Source: Methylacidiphilales bacterium
GTDB lineage: Bacteria > Verrucomicrobiota > Verrucomicrobiia > Methylacidiphilales > UBA1321
Assembly: GCA_026225555.1 (NCBI GenBank)
Contig: JAMFSY010000097.1
Span: 1-60,404 of the forward strand
DNA: 60,404 nt
Direction of reading: 5' to 3'
Of the stretch, positions 52,035 through 60,404 are shown piece after piece (positions within the stretch are counted from its first letter, which is position 1; each line of letters begins with the position of its first letter). The notes under the pieces are model-generated. The model was given only the letters and a program-made list of their open reading frames with translations, made no database searches and was not told the origin of the DNA. A program made the position numbers and the translations under genes.

Positions 52035-53105
52035 TCAGGAATTGGTTTTTTGGAGATGGTTTTTCTTCGGGTCCACCGGGGAGGGGATCGTGGTTTGTCC
52101 CTGGCGAAATGCCGCGGGCATTAAGATGAGCCGGGGAAAATCCTTCGGATGACTGATGCGATGGGAGAGCTGCCGCAGGGCATTGAATCCCAGAAGTTCA
52201 CCGTCAACTTCAGTCGATGTCAGCAGGGGCAAAGTCCCGTGATAAACGTGCGGATGACGATGAAATCCGGCAAGAGCGATGTCTTCGGGAATGCGCACAC
52301 CACGGCGAAGAAGCTCCGAGCACAGCTCGTATCCGATGAAGTCATCGGCGCAAATCCATCCGCGAATTCCTTTCTCGAGGCCCTTGAGGACGAGATCGGT
52401 CATTTGGCCGGTTTCCTCTTTCCAAGTCTCGAGGCTGAACTGGATGGATTGATCCGCATGGATCGGAAGATCCATGGCGAGCAGCGCCTCCAGGTAACCG
52501 GAAAACCGCGACCGGGACCAACTTACCGATGGGTCCAACCCCAGAAAGCCAATCTGGCGATGCCCCGTGGATTTCAAGTGTTTGACCAAGGAAAAAAGCC
52601 CCCCCGTATGATCGATGCCCAAAACATCCAAGGGTGTTTCGGGATAGGTGTGAACGATGGAGACAGTTGGGAATCGGCGGCTGATCTTATCGACGATTTT
52701 CTCCGGCCAGCGATAAATGAGAATGATGCCGGAGATGATTTCCTCCCGCAGACAAAGCGGTAGATATCGGGGCAACAGGAGATCCTGGCAGGTGTCGTGC
52801 GCAGCGTGATGGAAATGGAGGGAGATATTTAGTTCAAGGGAAGCCCGGCTCAAGCCTGCCATATACTGGGAGGGGATTTCTTCGCCCACCGTGAGAATCA
52901 GGATGTGACCGGGGGCCTGCTTAGCCGGGGCATTTTTCTGACGCCGCGAGTGGTAGCCCAGCAACTCCGCCTCGCGAAGAACCTTCATTCTGGTCTTCGG
53001 ATGGATCCCGGGAAGATCCCGCAGGGCTCGGGAAACCGTCGAGACGGCGACGCCTGTTTTCTTGGCAATGTCGTCGAGGCCGATAATAGGCTTTTCAAAA
53101 ATCAT
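52035..53105 (-). CDS. LacI-family transcriptional regulator (first of a divergent pair)
   Basis: 356 residues from the ATG at 53105 (MIFEKPIIGL). N-terminal HTH: LDDIAKKTGVAVSTVSRALRDLPGIHPKTRMKV with the hinge following; then a periplasmic-binding-protein-like effector domain (VLGIDHTGGLFSLVKHLKSTGHRQIGFLG). It is the first gene of the PL22-like operon and probably responds to an oligouronate (inference). A second LacI gene is divergent 265 bases away, with operator-like sites between. Confidence 0.9.
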   Translation of the reverse strand: MIFEKPIIGLDDIAKKTGVAVSTVSRALRDLPGIHPKTRMKVLREAELLGYHSRRQKNAPAKQAPGHILILTVGEEIPSQYMAGLSRASLELNISLHFHHAAHDTCQDLLLPRYLPLCLREEIISGIILIYRWPEKIVDKISRRFPTVSIVHTYPETPLDVLGIDHTGGLFSLVKHLKSTGHRQIGFLGLDPSVSWSRSRFSGYLEALLAMDLPIHADQSIQFSLETWKEETGQMTDLVLKGLEKGIRGWICADDFIGYELCSELLRRGVRIPEDIALAGFHRHPHVYHGTLPLLTSTEVDGELLGFNALRQLSHRISHPKDFPRLILMPAAFRQGQTTIPSPVDPKKNHLQKTNS

Positions 53106-53174
53106 TTTCCAGCCTTCCCCTCTCGCTCGCATGCAAATTTACTTACAGAGAACATACGCAAAAAACCGCTAATT

Positions 53175-53192
53175 TAAAGCAATTTATGGCAA
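53175..53192. promoter_or_regulatory. Operator-like site between the two LacI genes
   Basis: AAAGCAATTTATGGCAAA matches the complement of the 38818-38835 palindrome at 14 of 18 positions. Confidence 0.45.
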
Positions 53193-53202
53193 AAATATGC
53201 CA
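53185..53202. promoter_or_regulatory. Palindrome ATGGCA-N6-TGCCAT between the two LacI genes
   Basis: Perfect 6-bp arms and an AT centre, overlapping the preceding site; the arms resemble TGCC/GGCA at 38799-38813. A good candidate for LacI autoregulation. Confidence 0.5.
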
Positions 53203-53369
53203 TCTTTTCTATTTTTGCGCGCTCACTGGGAGGGTTTTCCGCTAACCAAGGTGTCATGGAGGCGGCTGGCCATTTTACAACTTTTCATTTGCCCGATTTT
53301 TCCGCAAAATGACCCGCGATTTCCAATGAGGTCCTCCGTCCTCGATCTCTTTCTTGATAACATCAACTT

Positions 53370-54422
53370 ATGAGTACCTCCCCTATTGCGTTGGAAGACA
53401 TTGCGAAAAGTCTGGGGATTGCGGTATCCACTGTCTCACGGGCGCTTCGCGAGCTTCCGGGTATTCACCCGACCACGCGGGCCAAGATTGTACGGCAGGC
53501 GGAGTCCATGGGTTACGTGGCTCCCCGAAAACGAAGAGGCGAAAGCACGCAGCCTCGCAACATCCTGATGCTTACCCTCGGTGCGGACGAACCTCCGGCC
53601 GGGTACATGGCAGGAATGAGCCGCATCGCGGCTTCCTTCAATTTCTCGCTTCAATCCCACATCTCCTCCCACGAAGACAGCCTCAACGTCCTGGATCCCA
53701 AATTTCAACCGCCCGCGCTGAGGATGGGATTGGTCGCCGGAATCATCCTTATCTACAAATGGCCCGACGAGGTCGTCCAGGCCCTCAGCAGCAAGTGGCC
53801 CACCCTCTCCATCGTCATCCATTACCCGGAATTGCCCATCGACGTCGTCGGGATCGATCATCTGGGCGGCATGTTCTCCCTTGTCAAACATTTGCAAAAA
53901 ACCGGCCATGAGCGGATCGGCTTTTTTGGTTTGAGGCCGGAGATCAGTTGGGCGCGATCCCGCTTCGCCGCCTATGCCGAAGCCCTGGTGACCTTTGGCT
54001 TGCCCTTTCGCTTTGAGGACGTGGTGCAGATTCGCGATACCCGTTCCATCGTCACCTTTCCGAATCTCGATGAAGAGGCGCTTGAAAAAGTGATCCGAAA
54101 AATCAAGGAAGGCGTGCGAGCCTGGGTCTGCGCCAACGACGTGATCGGCAATTCGCTTTGCGCCAGTCTCATCCAGCGGGGAATTCGCATTCCGGAAGAT
54201 GTCGCCATCACCGGGTTTCATCGTCGCCAATATCCTTGGGCGCATTTGCCTCGACTAACCACTACGGAAATTCGGGATGATTTGCTCGGAGAGGCCGCGC
54301 TGCAACAAATGACGCGTCGGCTGGAGCATCCCAACGAAACACCCCGACTGATTCTCATGCCCTGTAAGTTCTTCCAAGGCGAGACCACGGCTTCCACCCA
54401 CAAACGAAATCAGGACGCCTGA
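53370..54422 (+). CDS. LacI-family transcriptional regulator (second of the pair)
   Basis: 350 residues with HTH LEDIAKSLGIAVSTVSRALRELPGIHPTTRAKI, nearly the same DNA-reading helix as the divergent regulator (VSTVSRALR, PGIHP.TR), so the two may share operators. The effector domain is similar too (VVGIDHLGGMFSLVKHLQKTGHERIGFFG). It stands in front of the broken-gene strip and may have lost its target genes. Confidence 0.9.
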   Translation: MSTSPIALEDIAKSLGIAVSTVSRALRELPGIHPTTRAKIVRQAESMGYVAPRKRRGESTQPRNILMLTLGADEPPAGYMAGMSRIAASFNFSLQSHISSHEDSLNVLDPKFQPPALRMGLVAGIILIYKWPDEVVQALSSKWPTLSIVIHYPELPIDVVGIDHLGGMFSLVKHLQKTGHERIGFFGLRPEISWARSRFAAYAEALVTFGLPFRFEDVVQIRDTRSIVTFPNLDEEALEKVIRKIKEGVRAWVCANDVIGNSLCASLIQRGIRIPEDVAITGFHRRQYPWAHLPRLTTTEIRDDLLGEAALQQMTRRLEHPNETPRLILMPCKFFQGETTASTHKRNQDA

Positions 54423-54544
54423 TTAGCGGATAATCCACTTTTCTCGCCAGGTTCCTCTCGCGGGAGGTCTGGCAGAAGAGCATCGTCGGGCACGGTGTTG
54501 CCGTGCATCGGCATGTTGATCGAACCAACGTCGGACCATAGCTC

Positions 54545-54896
54545 TCATTCCACAACCGAATGGTAGCCGATGATCTTGACCGGACCGAGCAGACCGGAGG
54601 GGAGCCGGTCGTTGTTATGTTTCGTCTTGGATTTTTGCAGGGAGGTCCAGCCGAACTTTCCGGTTGGCTCGGCGCCATAATGCTCCACCAGGTCCGCGGG
54701 CATGGGCGGCGGCTGGGACAATCCGGCAGCATAATTCCAGGCCAGGTTGACCACGTGAATCTGGACGTGATTTTTTCCCGGATGCAGCAGCCCCGTCACG
54801 TTCACCCGGTAGGGCTCCATCCATGCCGTCCCGGCCTCGTGGTTGTTGACTTGAACATCGGCCACTTCGTGGACCGGAGCCAGGCCTGGTTTATCG
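54545..54896 (-). pseudogene. C-terminal remnant of a GH106/GH2-like glycoside hydrolase
   Basis: About 115 codons without a proper start. VHEVADVQVNNHEAGTAWMEPYRVNVTGLL then HPGKNHVQIHVVNLAWN and the end LPSGLLGPVKIIGYHSVVE are the typical last beta-sandwich of alpha-L-rhamnosidase-like (GH106) and related enzymes. All upstream domains (over 700 residues) are missing. The frame can be followed back to about 54896, where it meets the remnant on the other strand. Confidence 0.6.
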
Positions 54897-55106
54897 CGAG
54901 GCTTTATTTTCTTGAATGGCCATAATCTTGGCCGCTATCCCGAGAAAATCCCGGTAGATGGTCTTTACCTGCCGGTTTGTTGGATGATCAGCGGTACCAA
55001 TAAAATCCAGATTTATGACGAGGAGGGTAATTCTCCGCAAGATGTCAAAGTGTGGATCGAAAACCAGGCCAGTGGTCATATCGAAACGCTTACCGGTTCG
55101 CTGTAG
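54891..55106 (+). pseudogene. C-terminal remnant of a GH35-like beta-galactosidase
   Basis: About 71 codons ending in TAG at 55104-55106. GFIFLNGHNLGRYPEKI then GLYLPVCWMISGTNKIQIYDEEG is the jelly-roll tail of GH35 beta-galactosidases (usual form GFVWVNGHNLGRYW...LYLP...G.N.I.V.E). The catalytic barrel and the start are gone. It abuts the rhamnosidase-like remnant back to back, so both lost their 5' parts at one breakpoint (inference). Confidence 0.6.
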
Positions 55107-55307
55107 GAGAAAGCTCAATTGAGGGTAATTTTTATGAAGCTTTACCGAGGTCCGATGGTCTTTTGCGAGGTACTGATCGTAAATTGGATGGCTCCCTTTC
55201 GTCGGATCGTACTGAGCCAGTAGTGTCTCTTTGAGATGATCGCCCTCGATGGTGTTGGCGTGGATCCTTTGGGTCCGCGTGAAGGAGATCGCGGCGCGCA
55301 CCCATGT

Positions 55308-56150
55308 TTATCGGCGGCGATAGACATTGGGCGAACAGTGGCATTGCTTCTTGAAAGCCGAGTAAAACCGGCTGGGAGAATTGAATCCACAGGCCATGGC
55401 GACATCGAGCACCTTATCGTCCCCCAAGGCCAGAAGACGTTGCGCCTCCGAGATGCGTTGGCGGAGGAGAAAGTCCCAAAGGGTCATGCCCCAGCACTTA
55501 CGGAAAAGGCGCATCGCATATTCCGGGTTTAGATCGGCGGCAGAGGCGATGTCCGGAACGGAGATGGGCTGGCGAAAGCGTTCGGTCATAAATTTCACCA
55601 TTTGTTGGACCTGTCGGTATTGGTTCTTCGCGAAAATCTGCCGGCTCGGGCGACGACGGAATTTGAGTCGATCGAAATGAAGGACCAGCCTGCGAAAGTA
55701 AGCCTCCAATTCCAGCTCGACGATCTTGTTGAGTTCAGGCGTCTTTTTTTCCAGATCGGCCGTCCATTGCGTCAAATCAGATACTGGCGCCTTCAGGGCG
55801 GCCTCCTTGGGAATCTGGAGAATTTCGCCTTCGAGAACCTTGTGGCTTAAAAGGGAAGGTAGATTCCATGAGAGAAACCAGGAGAGCGGAAGTGCGAGAA
55901 ACGCCACTTCTGTTTGGGGCTGCACGAGGATGATTTGATGCGGTATCGCCGCCCAATAAATGATCGTGTCCCCGGGAGTGATGGTGACCATGGAAGTGCC
56001 ATGCTGGAGAATCATTTCCCCCTGTAGAATGAGATTGAGTTCGATCTCATTATGCTGGTCCGGCATGGGCATGAGATGCGCGATCCCCCGTCCTCCGTGA
56101 AAGCCGTAGGAGAAAGTGTTGATCTTTTCGGGAATCACTTTTCTGGCCAT
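55308..56150 (-). CDS. AraC-family transcriptional regulator
   Basis: 280 residues. An N-terminal sensor with GMAHLMPMPDQHNEIEL-type cupin pattern (GGRGIAHLMPMPDQHNEIE), and C-terminal HTH pair PISVPDIASAADLNPEYAMRLFRKCWGMTLWDF and VLDVAMACGFNSPSRFYSAFKKQCHCSPNVYRR. Probably the regulator of the SDR-SDR-mannosidase genes that begin 90 bases away on the other strand. Confidence 0.9.
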   Translation of the reverse strand: MARKVIPEKINTFSYGFHGGRGIAHLMPMPDQHNEIELNLILQGEMILQHGTSMVTITPGDTIIYWAAIPHQIILVQPQTEVAFLALPLSWFLSWNLPSLLSHKVLEGEILQIPKEAALKAPVSDLTQWTADLEKKTPELNKIVELELEAYFRRLVLHFDRLKFRRRPSRQIFAKNQYRQVQQMVKFMTERFRQPISVPDIASAADLNPEYAMRLFRKCWGMTLWDFLLRQRISEAQRLLALGDDKVLDVAMACGFNSPSRFYSAFKKQCHCSPNVYRRR

Positions 56151-56239
56151 AAAAAGTCAGGATACAGGATTTTTCACCCTGAAAACCGGGAAGACAACTC
56201 AATCCTAAACTGCCAGCTTGATCCACACCAAGGATATTC

Positions 56240-57001
56240 ATGAAAATAAAAAATCAAATCGTTATCGTTACCGGTGGATCGCAGGGCATCGGATTCGGCA
56301 TCGCCAAATGCTTTGCCAAACGTCAGGCCACGCTCGTGATTGTGGATGTCGATTTGGAGAAGGCCTCCCAGGCCGCCCAAAAACTACTCCGTCTCGGCGC
56401 CGTGGATACCCTGGCCGTTCGTTGCGACATCACCAAGCGTGATGAAGTCGTGGCGATGGCTGCAGCGGTAATGAAGAAATTCCGGAGAATCGATGTCCTG
56501 GTTAATAACGCCGGAATTTGTCCTTTCATTGAAGTGATGGAAATGAAGCCGGAGATTTGGCAGCGCACGATCGACGTCAATTTGACCGGCGCTTTTCATT
56601 GCACCCAGATCGTGGCGACTGAGATGATCAAGATGGGCAAGGGTGGACGCATGATCTTCATTACTTCTCTGGCCGAAAATGTGACCTCGTCGGGCCAGGT
56701 GGATTATGGAGCTTCCAAGGCCGGTCTCCGAATGACCATGGTTGGATTTTGCACAGCCCTGGGCCAATACGGCATCACCTGCAACGCCATTGCACCGGGC
56801 ATGATCATGACCCCCATGACCGAGCATCACTGGAAACAGCCCGGCCCGGCCGCGGAAATTAAAAGTCGAGTTCCCGTCGGGCGTATCGGCACGCCGGAGG
56901 ACATTGGCCACGCCGCCGTGTTTCTCGCCTCTCCGGAAGCGGAATACATCTCCGGAATCACGGTGCGTGTGGATGGCGGGCATCAGGCGCGGTGCGTGTA
57001 A
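56240..57001 (+). CDS. SDR-family oxidoreductase
   Basis: 253 residues: VIVTGGSQGIGFGIA (cofactor loop), VIVDVDLEKA (Asp after beta-2, NAD-type), LVNNAGICPF, catalytic Ser in MIFITSLAENVTSS and YGASK, ending EYISGITVRVDGGHQ. The full set makes an active classical dehydrogenase likely. First gene of a plus-strand operon with another SDR and GH38. Start ATG at 56240. Confidence 0.92.
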   Translation: MKIKNQIVIVTGGSQGIGFGIAKCFAKRQATLVIVDVDLEKASQAAQKLLRLGAVDTLAVRCDITKRDEVVAMAAAVMKKFRRIDVLVNNAGICPFIEVMEMKPEIWQRTIDVNLTGAFHCTQIVATEMIKMGKGGRMIFITSLAENVTSSGQVDYGASKAGLRMTMVGFCTALGQYGITCNAIAPGMIMTPMTEHHWKQPGPAAEIKSRVPVGRIGTPEDIGHAAVFLASPEAEYISGITVRVDGGHQARCV

Positions 57002-57768
57002 TGGCCATGAAAATCGATCTATCTGGAAAGGTGGCTCTCGTGACGGGAGCTTCCGGTGAACTGGGCCGTGTGATTTCTCTTCAACTCGCGGAGTGTGGCG
57101 CCGCTGTCGGCCTGCACTATAATCGGGGCCGGGAGCGGGCCGAGGCCGTGGAGTCGGAAATAAAACAGCGGGGCGGCCGGGCCTGCCTGCTGGAGGCGGA
57201 CGTGACAAAAAAAAGCTCCATCGAAGCGATGCGGGAAGCCGTCGAACGTGAGTTGGGCGCTCCAGACATCCTGGTTAATGGTGCGGTGATCCAGTACGCG
57301 TGGACTTCCGTGCTCGAGCAGGGAGTGGAGGATTACGAGGGTCAGTTTCGCTCCTGCGTGCTGCAAAATGTCCTGATGGCCCAAGTTTTTGTGCCGGCCA
57401 TGATTCGCAAAAAGTACGGTCGCATCATCGCGCTTAATACCGAATGCGCGATGCAGAATCATCCCAATCAATCCGCTTACGTTTCCGGAAAGCGGGGGAT
57501 GGATGGCGTGCTCCGCGTTCTCGCCCGCGAGATCGGCGAGCATGGCATCACGGTCAACCAGGTTGCTCCAGGTTGGATGATCAGCGAGAAGGATCGAAGC
57601 AACGGCACGGAAAAGCAGCCCGGCTACGACGAAAAAGTTCCCTTGCGCCATCGAGGCGAAGCGCTCGACATCGCCCATGCGGTCGCGTTCCTTGCCTCGG
57701 ATTTTTCTAAGTTCATCACCGGGGCCTACCTTCCGGTCTGCGGTGGCAATGTCATGCCTGCGATTTGA
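57001..57768 (+). CDS. SDR-family protein with an altered active site
   Basis: 255 residues from the ATG at 57001, which overlaps the upstream stop (TAATG). Cofactor loop VTGASGELGRV, a positively charged region after beta-2 (HYNRGRERA) hinting at NADP, YVSGK for YxxxK. The conserved NNAG reads VNGAVIQ and the catalytic Ser position reads ALNTECAM, so catalysis may be altered. Co-translated with the preceding SDR. Confidence 0.88.
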   Translation: MAMKIDLSGKVALVTGASGELGRVISLQLAECGAAVGLHYNRGRERAEAVESEIKQRGGRACLLEADVTKKSSIEAMREAVERELGAPDILVNGAVIQYAWTSVLEQGVEDYEGQFRSCVLQNVLMAQVFVPAMIRKKYGRIIALNTECAMQNHPNQSAYVSGKRGMDGVLRVLAREIGEHGITVNQVAPGWMISEKDRSNGTEKQPGYDEKVPLRHRGEALDIAHAVAFLASDFSKFITGAYLPVCGGNVMPAI

Positions 57769-57810
57769 CGAATTCAAGGGCCCGCGCCTTTTCTTCTAGC
57801 CCGACTACCG

Positions 57811-60258
57811 ATGAAACCTCAAAAAACTCTTCACCTGATTTGCCAGGCACATCTCGATCCCGTCTGGCTCTGGCCCGTTCGGGACGGTTGCAGCGAAGCC
57901 ATTACGACCTTCCAAAGCGCGGTCGACCGGGCCGCGGAAAACCGCGCCTTCAAGTTTACCCGTTCTTCGGCGGCCACTTATCGCTGGGTGGAGGAAATGG
58001 ATCCCCGGCTTTGGAATTCAGTTCGGAAGCTCGTCAAGCAAAAGCGCTGGGAAGTCATTGGAGGCTGGGTCGAACAGCCCGATTGCAACCTGCCATCCAC
58101 GGAAAGCTTCATCAGGCAGGGGCTTTACGCCGGAAATTATTTCGACGAGAAATTAAGCGTCCGTTCCCGCATTGGTTATAATGTCGATTCCTTTGGGCAC
58201 TCCGGCGGCCTGCCGCAAATCCTCAAACAGGCCGGAATGGATTCATACGTCTTCGTGCGGCCCACCGAGGCAAATACGGACAAGCTTCATCCTCTGTTCT
58301 GGTGGGAATCGCCGGACGGTTCCCGCGTTTTGGCGCTGCGGATCCCTTCCTATTCTCAATCCTACGGCGCCCGTGCGGATGATATCGAACGCTACATCCG
58401 GGAGGCGGCGAAAAAAAATTTTCCACTTGGATTCGAGGACGGAGTTTTCTTCCTCGGGGTCGGCAATCATGGCGGCGGGCCCACGCGAGAGCATCTCGCC
58501 CGCGTGGCCGAGCTCCAAAAGGATCCCAGCCTGCCCAAGCTGAAATTCAGTACCGTGGAGGAATTTCTCCAGCGGTTGAGGGCTTCCCCCGCCATCCACA
58601 AAATCCCGGTGATCCGCCATGAACTGCAACATGTCTTCCGGGGCTGTTACACTTCCACCGGCATCATCAAGGAAATGCACCGGGCGGCCGAGAAAGCGCT
58701 CTATACCGCCGAGGCAACCTCCGTGCAGGCTGCGCTGGGAGTTTCCGTAAAAAGTGAAGGATCCTTGAGCGAGGCTTGGTGGCGTCTTCTTTTCAACCAG
58801 TTTCACGATATTCTCGCTGGCACGTGTGTCGCTCAAGCCCTGGACGAAACGTGCCATCGCTTTGGTGCGACCCTTAACGAAGCAGAAGAAGTGACACGGC
58901 GCGCTGTATTTACCATGGCTCGCGCGGTGGATACGCGCCGGGAAAAAGGCAGCGTGCTTTTCGTGGCGAATCCTCTCCCCTGGGAACGAACCGCCCTGGT
59001 CCAGTTCGATGCCTTTATCACCCCCGACGGGACCGAAAAGATCACCCATCTTGAAAGCGCCGGCGGCCAGAGAATCCCGATTCAATGGGCCGAAGCGGAC
59101 AGTTGCTTCGGCCCCTGGCTGATGCCCTGGGGCAAGCTGACGGCGGCCGTTCCGGTTCCCGCCGGAGGCTACCGCGTATTCCGCGTGGGAACAGAACCTT
59201 TGGAGAAGATCACCGGCAATATGTCGACCGAGCAATTTTCCAGACGGAAGGGATCTCTCCCCGCCTCCGCCCGACAAGCCAAAGGTAAGGGCGCGGCACT
59301 CACTTCTCTTAAAACTCCCTCGGGGCAGGAACTTCTTCGTGAATCGGTGCGGGTTATTGTTTGCCGCGACACGAGCGATACCTGGGGAGACAAGGCGGAG
59401 AGCTTCAGGAGCGAACTCGGAGTTCCCAGGATCATTTCCACACAAGTGATCGAAGAAGGGCCCCATCTCACGGTCATTCGCCAGAGCATGACCTGGCGGA
59501 AATCAGAAATTCATCTCGATGTCCTGCGATACAACCACACACCGCAAATCGGTTTGAGGCTGCGCATTAATTGGCAGGAAAAACGCCAAATGGCCAAACT
59601 GGAAATTTCCACCCGACTGTCGGCCACGACGGTTCACGCCAAGATGGCGGGAGAAATCGCCCATCGTCCGCCCGACGGAAAGGAAAATCCCTGCCAGGAT
59701 TGGGTCGCGATGGAAGGCACGTTGAACGGAGAAAAAATGACCGTGGCCCTGCTCAATCGTTCCAGTTACGCCTACGATGTGGCGGACGGCACCTTGCGGA
59801 TGACTCTTCTGCGTTCCGCGCCCTATGCGGAATATGCCCCTTGTACCGTCACGGAGAAAAATGGGCGCTACATGGATTTGGGATGGCAGGAGCGATCTTT
59901 CTGGCTCGTGGCCGGCCCGGGAACCGTGTCCACACTTCAGGTGGATCGCCTTGCCCAGGAGTGGCAAGTGCCAGTGCAAACCATGCTCGACTCCGGTCAC
60001 GACGGTAGCGAGCCATGGGAAAAATCTTTGGTGGAGATAACTCCCGCAACGGTATCCATCCTCGCGCTGAAGAAAGCCGAGGACGGTAAAGGCTTTATCT
60101 TACGGGTCCAAGAACTTGGCGGCCGGAAAACAAAAGCTTCCATCCGCTGGCGGGGCACCGCTTACCGCGTCGTGCTGGCCCCTTGGGAGATCAAGAGTTG
60201 GCGGATTGGATCAAAAACAAACAGGCTCATGGAATGTCTTTCATCCGAGAAATCTTGA
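57811..60258 (+). CDS. Alpha-mannosidase, GH38 family
   Basis: 815 residues, cytoplasmic (no signal peptide). The first metal-binding motif HLDPVWLW sits at residues 14-21, the nucleophile Asp is in GYNVDSFGHSGGLPQIL (~113), the middle shows FLGVGNHGGGPTREH, and FNQFHDILAGTCV (~329) carries the conserved His-Asp. These zinc-dependent enzymes remove alpha-mannose residues with retention; 800-1000 residues is the normal size. Its operon with two SDRs suggests use of imported manno-oligosaccharides. It is not known whether all three act on one substrate. Confidence 0.9.
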   Translation: MKPQKTLHLICQAHLDPVWLWPVRDGCSEAITTFQSAVDRAAENRAFKFTRSSAATYRWVEEMDPRLWNSVRKLVKQKRWEVIGGWVEQPDCNLPSTESFIRQGLYAGNYFDEKLSVRSRIGYNVDSFGHSGGLPQILKQAGMDSYVFVRPTEANTDKLHPLFWWESPDGSRVLALRIPSYSQSYGARADDIERYIREAAKKNFPLGFEDGVFFLGVGNHGGGPTREHLARVAELQKDPSLPKLKFSTVEEFLQRLRASPAIHKIPVIRHELQHVFRGCYTSTGIIKEMHRAAEKALYTAEATSVQAALGVSVKSEGSLSEAWWRLLFNQFHDILAGTCVAQALDETCHRFGATLNEAEEVTRRAVFTMARAVDTRREKGSVLFVANPLPWERTALVQFDAFITPDGTEKITHLESAGGQRIPIQWAEADSCFGPWLMPWGKLTAAVPVPAGGYRVFRVGTEPLEKITGNMSTEQFSRRKGSLPASARQAKGKGAALTSLKTPSGQELLRESVRVIVCRDTSDTWGDKAESFRSELGVPRIISTQVIEEGPHLTVIRQSMTWRKSEIHLDVLRYNHTPQIGLRLRINWQEKRQMAKLEISTRLSATTVHAKMAGEIAHRPPDGKENPCQDWVAMEGTLNGEKMTVALLNRSSYAYDVADGTLRMTLLRSAPYAEYAPCTVTEKNGRYMDLGWQERSFWLVAGPGTVSTLQVDRLAQEWQVPVQTMLDSGHDGSEPWEKSLVEITPATVSILALKKAEDGKGFILRVQELGGRKTKASIRWRGTAYRVVLAPWEIKSWRIGSKTNRLMECLSSEKS

Positions 60259-60404
60259 AAATGAGATCAGCCCTATCCAAGAGATCATTAAATACCACGG
60301 GCGCTTCCTTCTCAGCTCACGCGTGTGAGGAAGCCCGGTCTTGTGGGGCAGATCAATGCCAATACCCTAAGTATCATGGTCCTCCGCCTCTTTTTGTTTT
60401 CGCC
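60259..60404. other. Window edge, no gene recognised
   Basis: A short hairpin CTCAC-GCGT-GTGAG at 60316-60329 follows the mannosidase and could be part of its terminator, though there is no T run. Nothing else seen before the window ends. Confidence 0.4.

Larger units (their letters stand above)
54423..55307. other. Strip of broken genes
   Basis: Between the second LacI gene and the AraC gene no intact gene is present. It holds gene tails in both directions (see 54545 and 54891) plus two weaker frames: a minus-strand stretch at about 54413-54541 (WSDVGSINMPMHGNTVPDDA...) and another at about 55107-55301 (HANTIEGDHLKETLLAQYDPT...). Neither of the latter was identified. Confidence 0.5.

Noticed and set aside
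54891..55301. 136-codon minus-strand frame
   Set aside because: Its 3' half is the reverse complement of the GH35-like tail; only the 5' part (55107-55301) looks possibly coding and has no identity.
23..60258. CRISPR array
   Set aside because: No series of regularly spaced direct repeats was seen; the repeats found are single inverted pairs, beta-strand coding repeats or operator sites.

Overview
The window looks like a chromosomal segment of a saccharolytic, moderately GC-rich member of the Verrucomicrobiota. The strongest taxonomic marker is a complete Verru_Chthon cassette (B, C, A, D order, 38899-45451), a pseudopilin-type gene set named after Verrucomicrobium and Chthoniobacter. PEP-CTERM surface proteins, a protein with autotransporter-type beta-strand repeats, many Gfo/Idh/MocA oxidoreductases and DUF6298-type proteins fit the same picture. 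All assignments come from reading motifs by eye; no database search was run.

Layout. 23-2460: a PEP-CTERM protein divergent from a D-2-hydroxyacid dehydrogenase. 2684-18765: a minus-strand carbohydrate locus. Two giant secreted paralogues (1519 and 1520 residues) flank two Gfo/Idh/MocA dehydrogenases, an HpcH/HpaI-type aldolase, two SDR dehydrogenases and an MFS sugar transporter, with a divergent AraC regulator in the middle. A reasonable reading is outside cleavage of a polymer, import of its products, oxidation, then aldol cleavage. 18766-21171: a spacer, a cupin, a small ferredoxin and a divergent LysR regulator.

21172-27539 differs in character. It opens with about 1.5 kb holding few or no large genes but a promoter-terminator unit, strong hairpins, a folded leader before a good ribosome binding site, and one or two tRNA-like sequences. 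It continues with a DUF3592 protein, a TMEM175-type channel, an RtcB-type RNA ligase whose normal tail is missing, a DUF4239 membrane protein, a YbjQ-like protein and an HNH endonuclease. Two exact 23-bp inverted repeats (21859 and 26906) bracket most of it, suggesting an inserted or rearranged module.

27606-38643: sugar metabolism again. A beta-helix/DUF6298 enzyme, a Gfo/Idh dehydrogenase and a sugar isomerase form a minus-strand operon divergent from a sodium:solute symporter. A PfkB kinase is paired with a ferritin-like protein under a divergent AraC regulator. 38899-47590: the Verru_Chthon cassette, then a PEP-CTERM protein with beta-strand repeats. 47734-60258: a GH5-like enzyme coupled to a Gfo/Idh protein, an oligogalacturonate-lyase-like propeller with a LacI regulator, a second divergent LacI regulator, a strip of broken glycosidase genes, an AraC regulator, and two SDR genes leading into a GH38 alpha-mannosidase.

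A shared operator-like palindrome (TTTGC...GCAAA) lies before the DUF6298/symporter pair and the Verru_Chthon cassette, and a related site lies between the two LacI genes. This suggests one regulon linking sugar use to surface-structure expression. Least explained: the twin giant proteins, the structured-RNA/RtcB module, and the role of the Verru_Chthon cassette.
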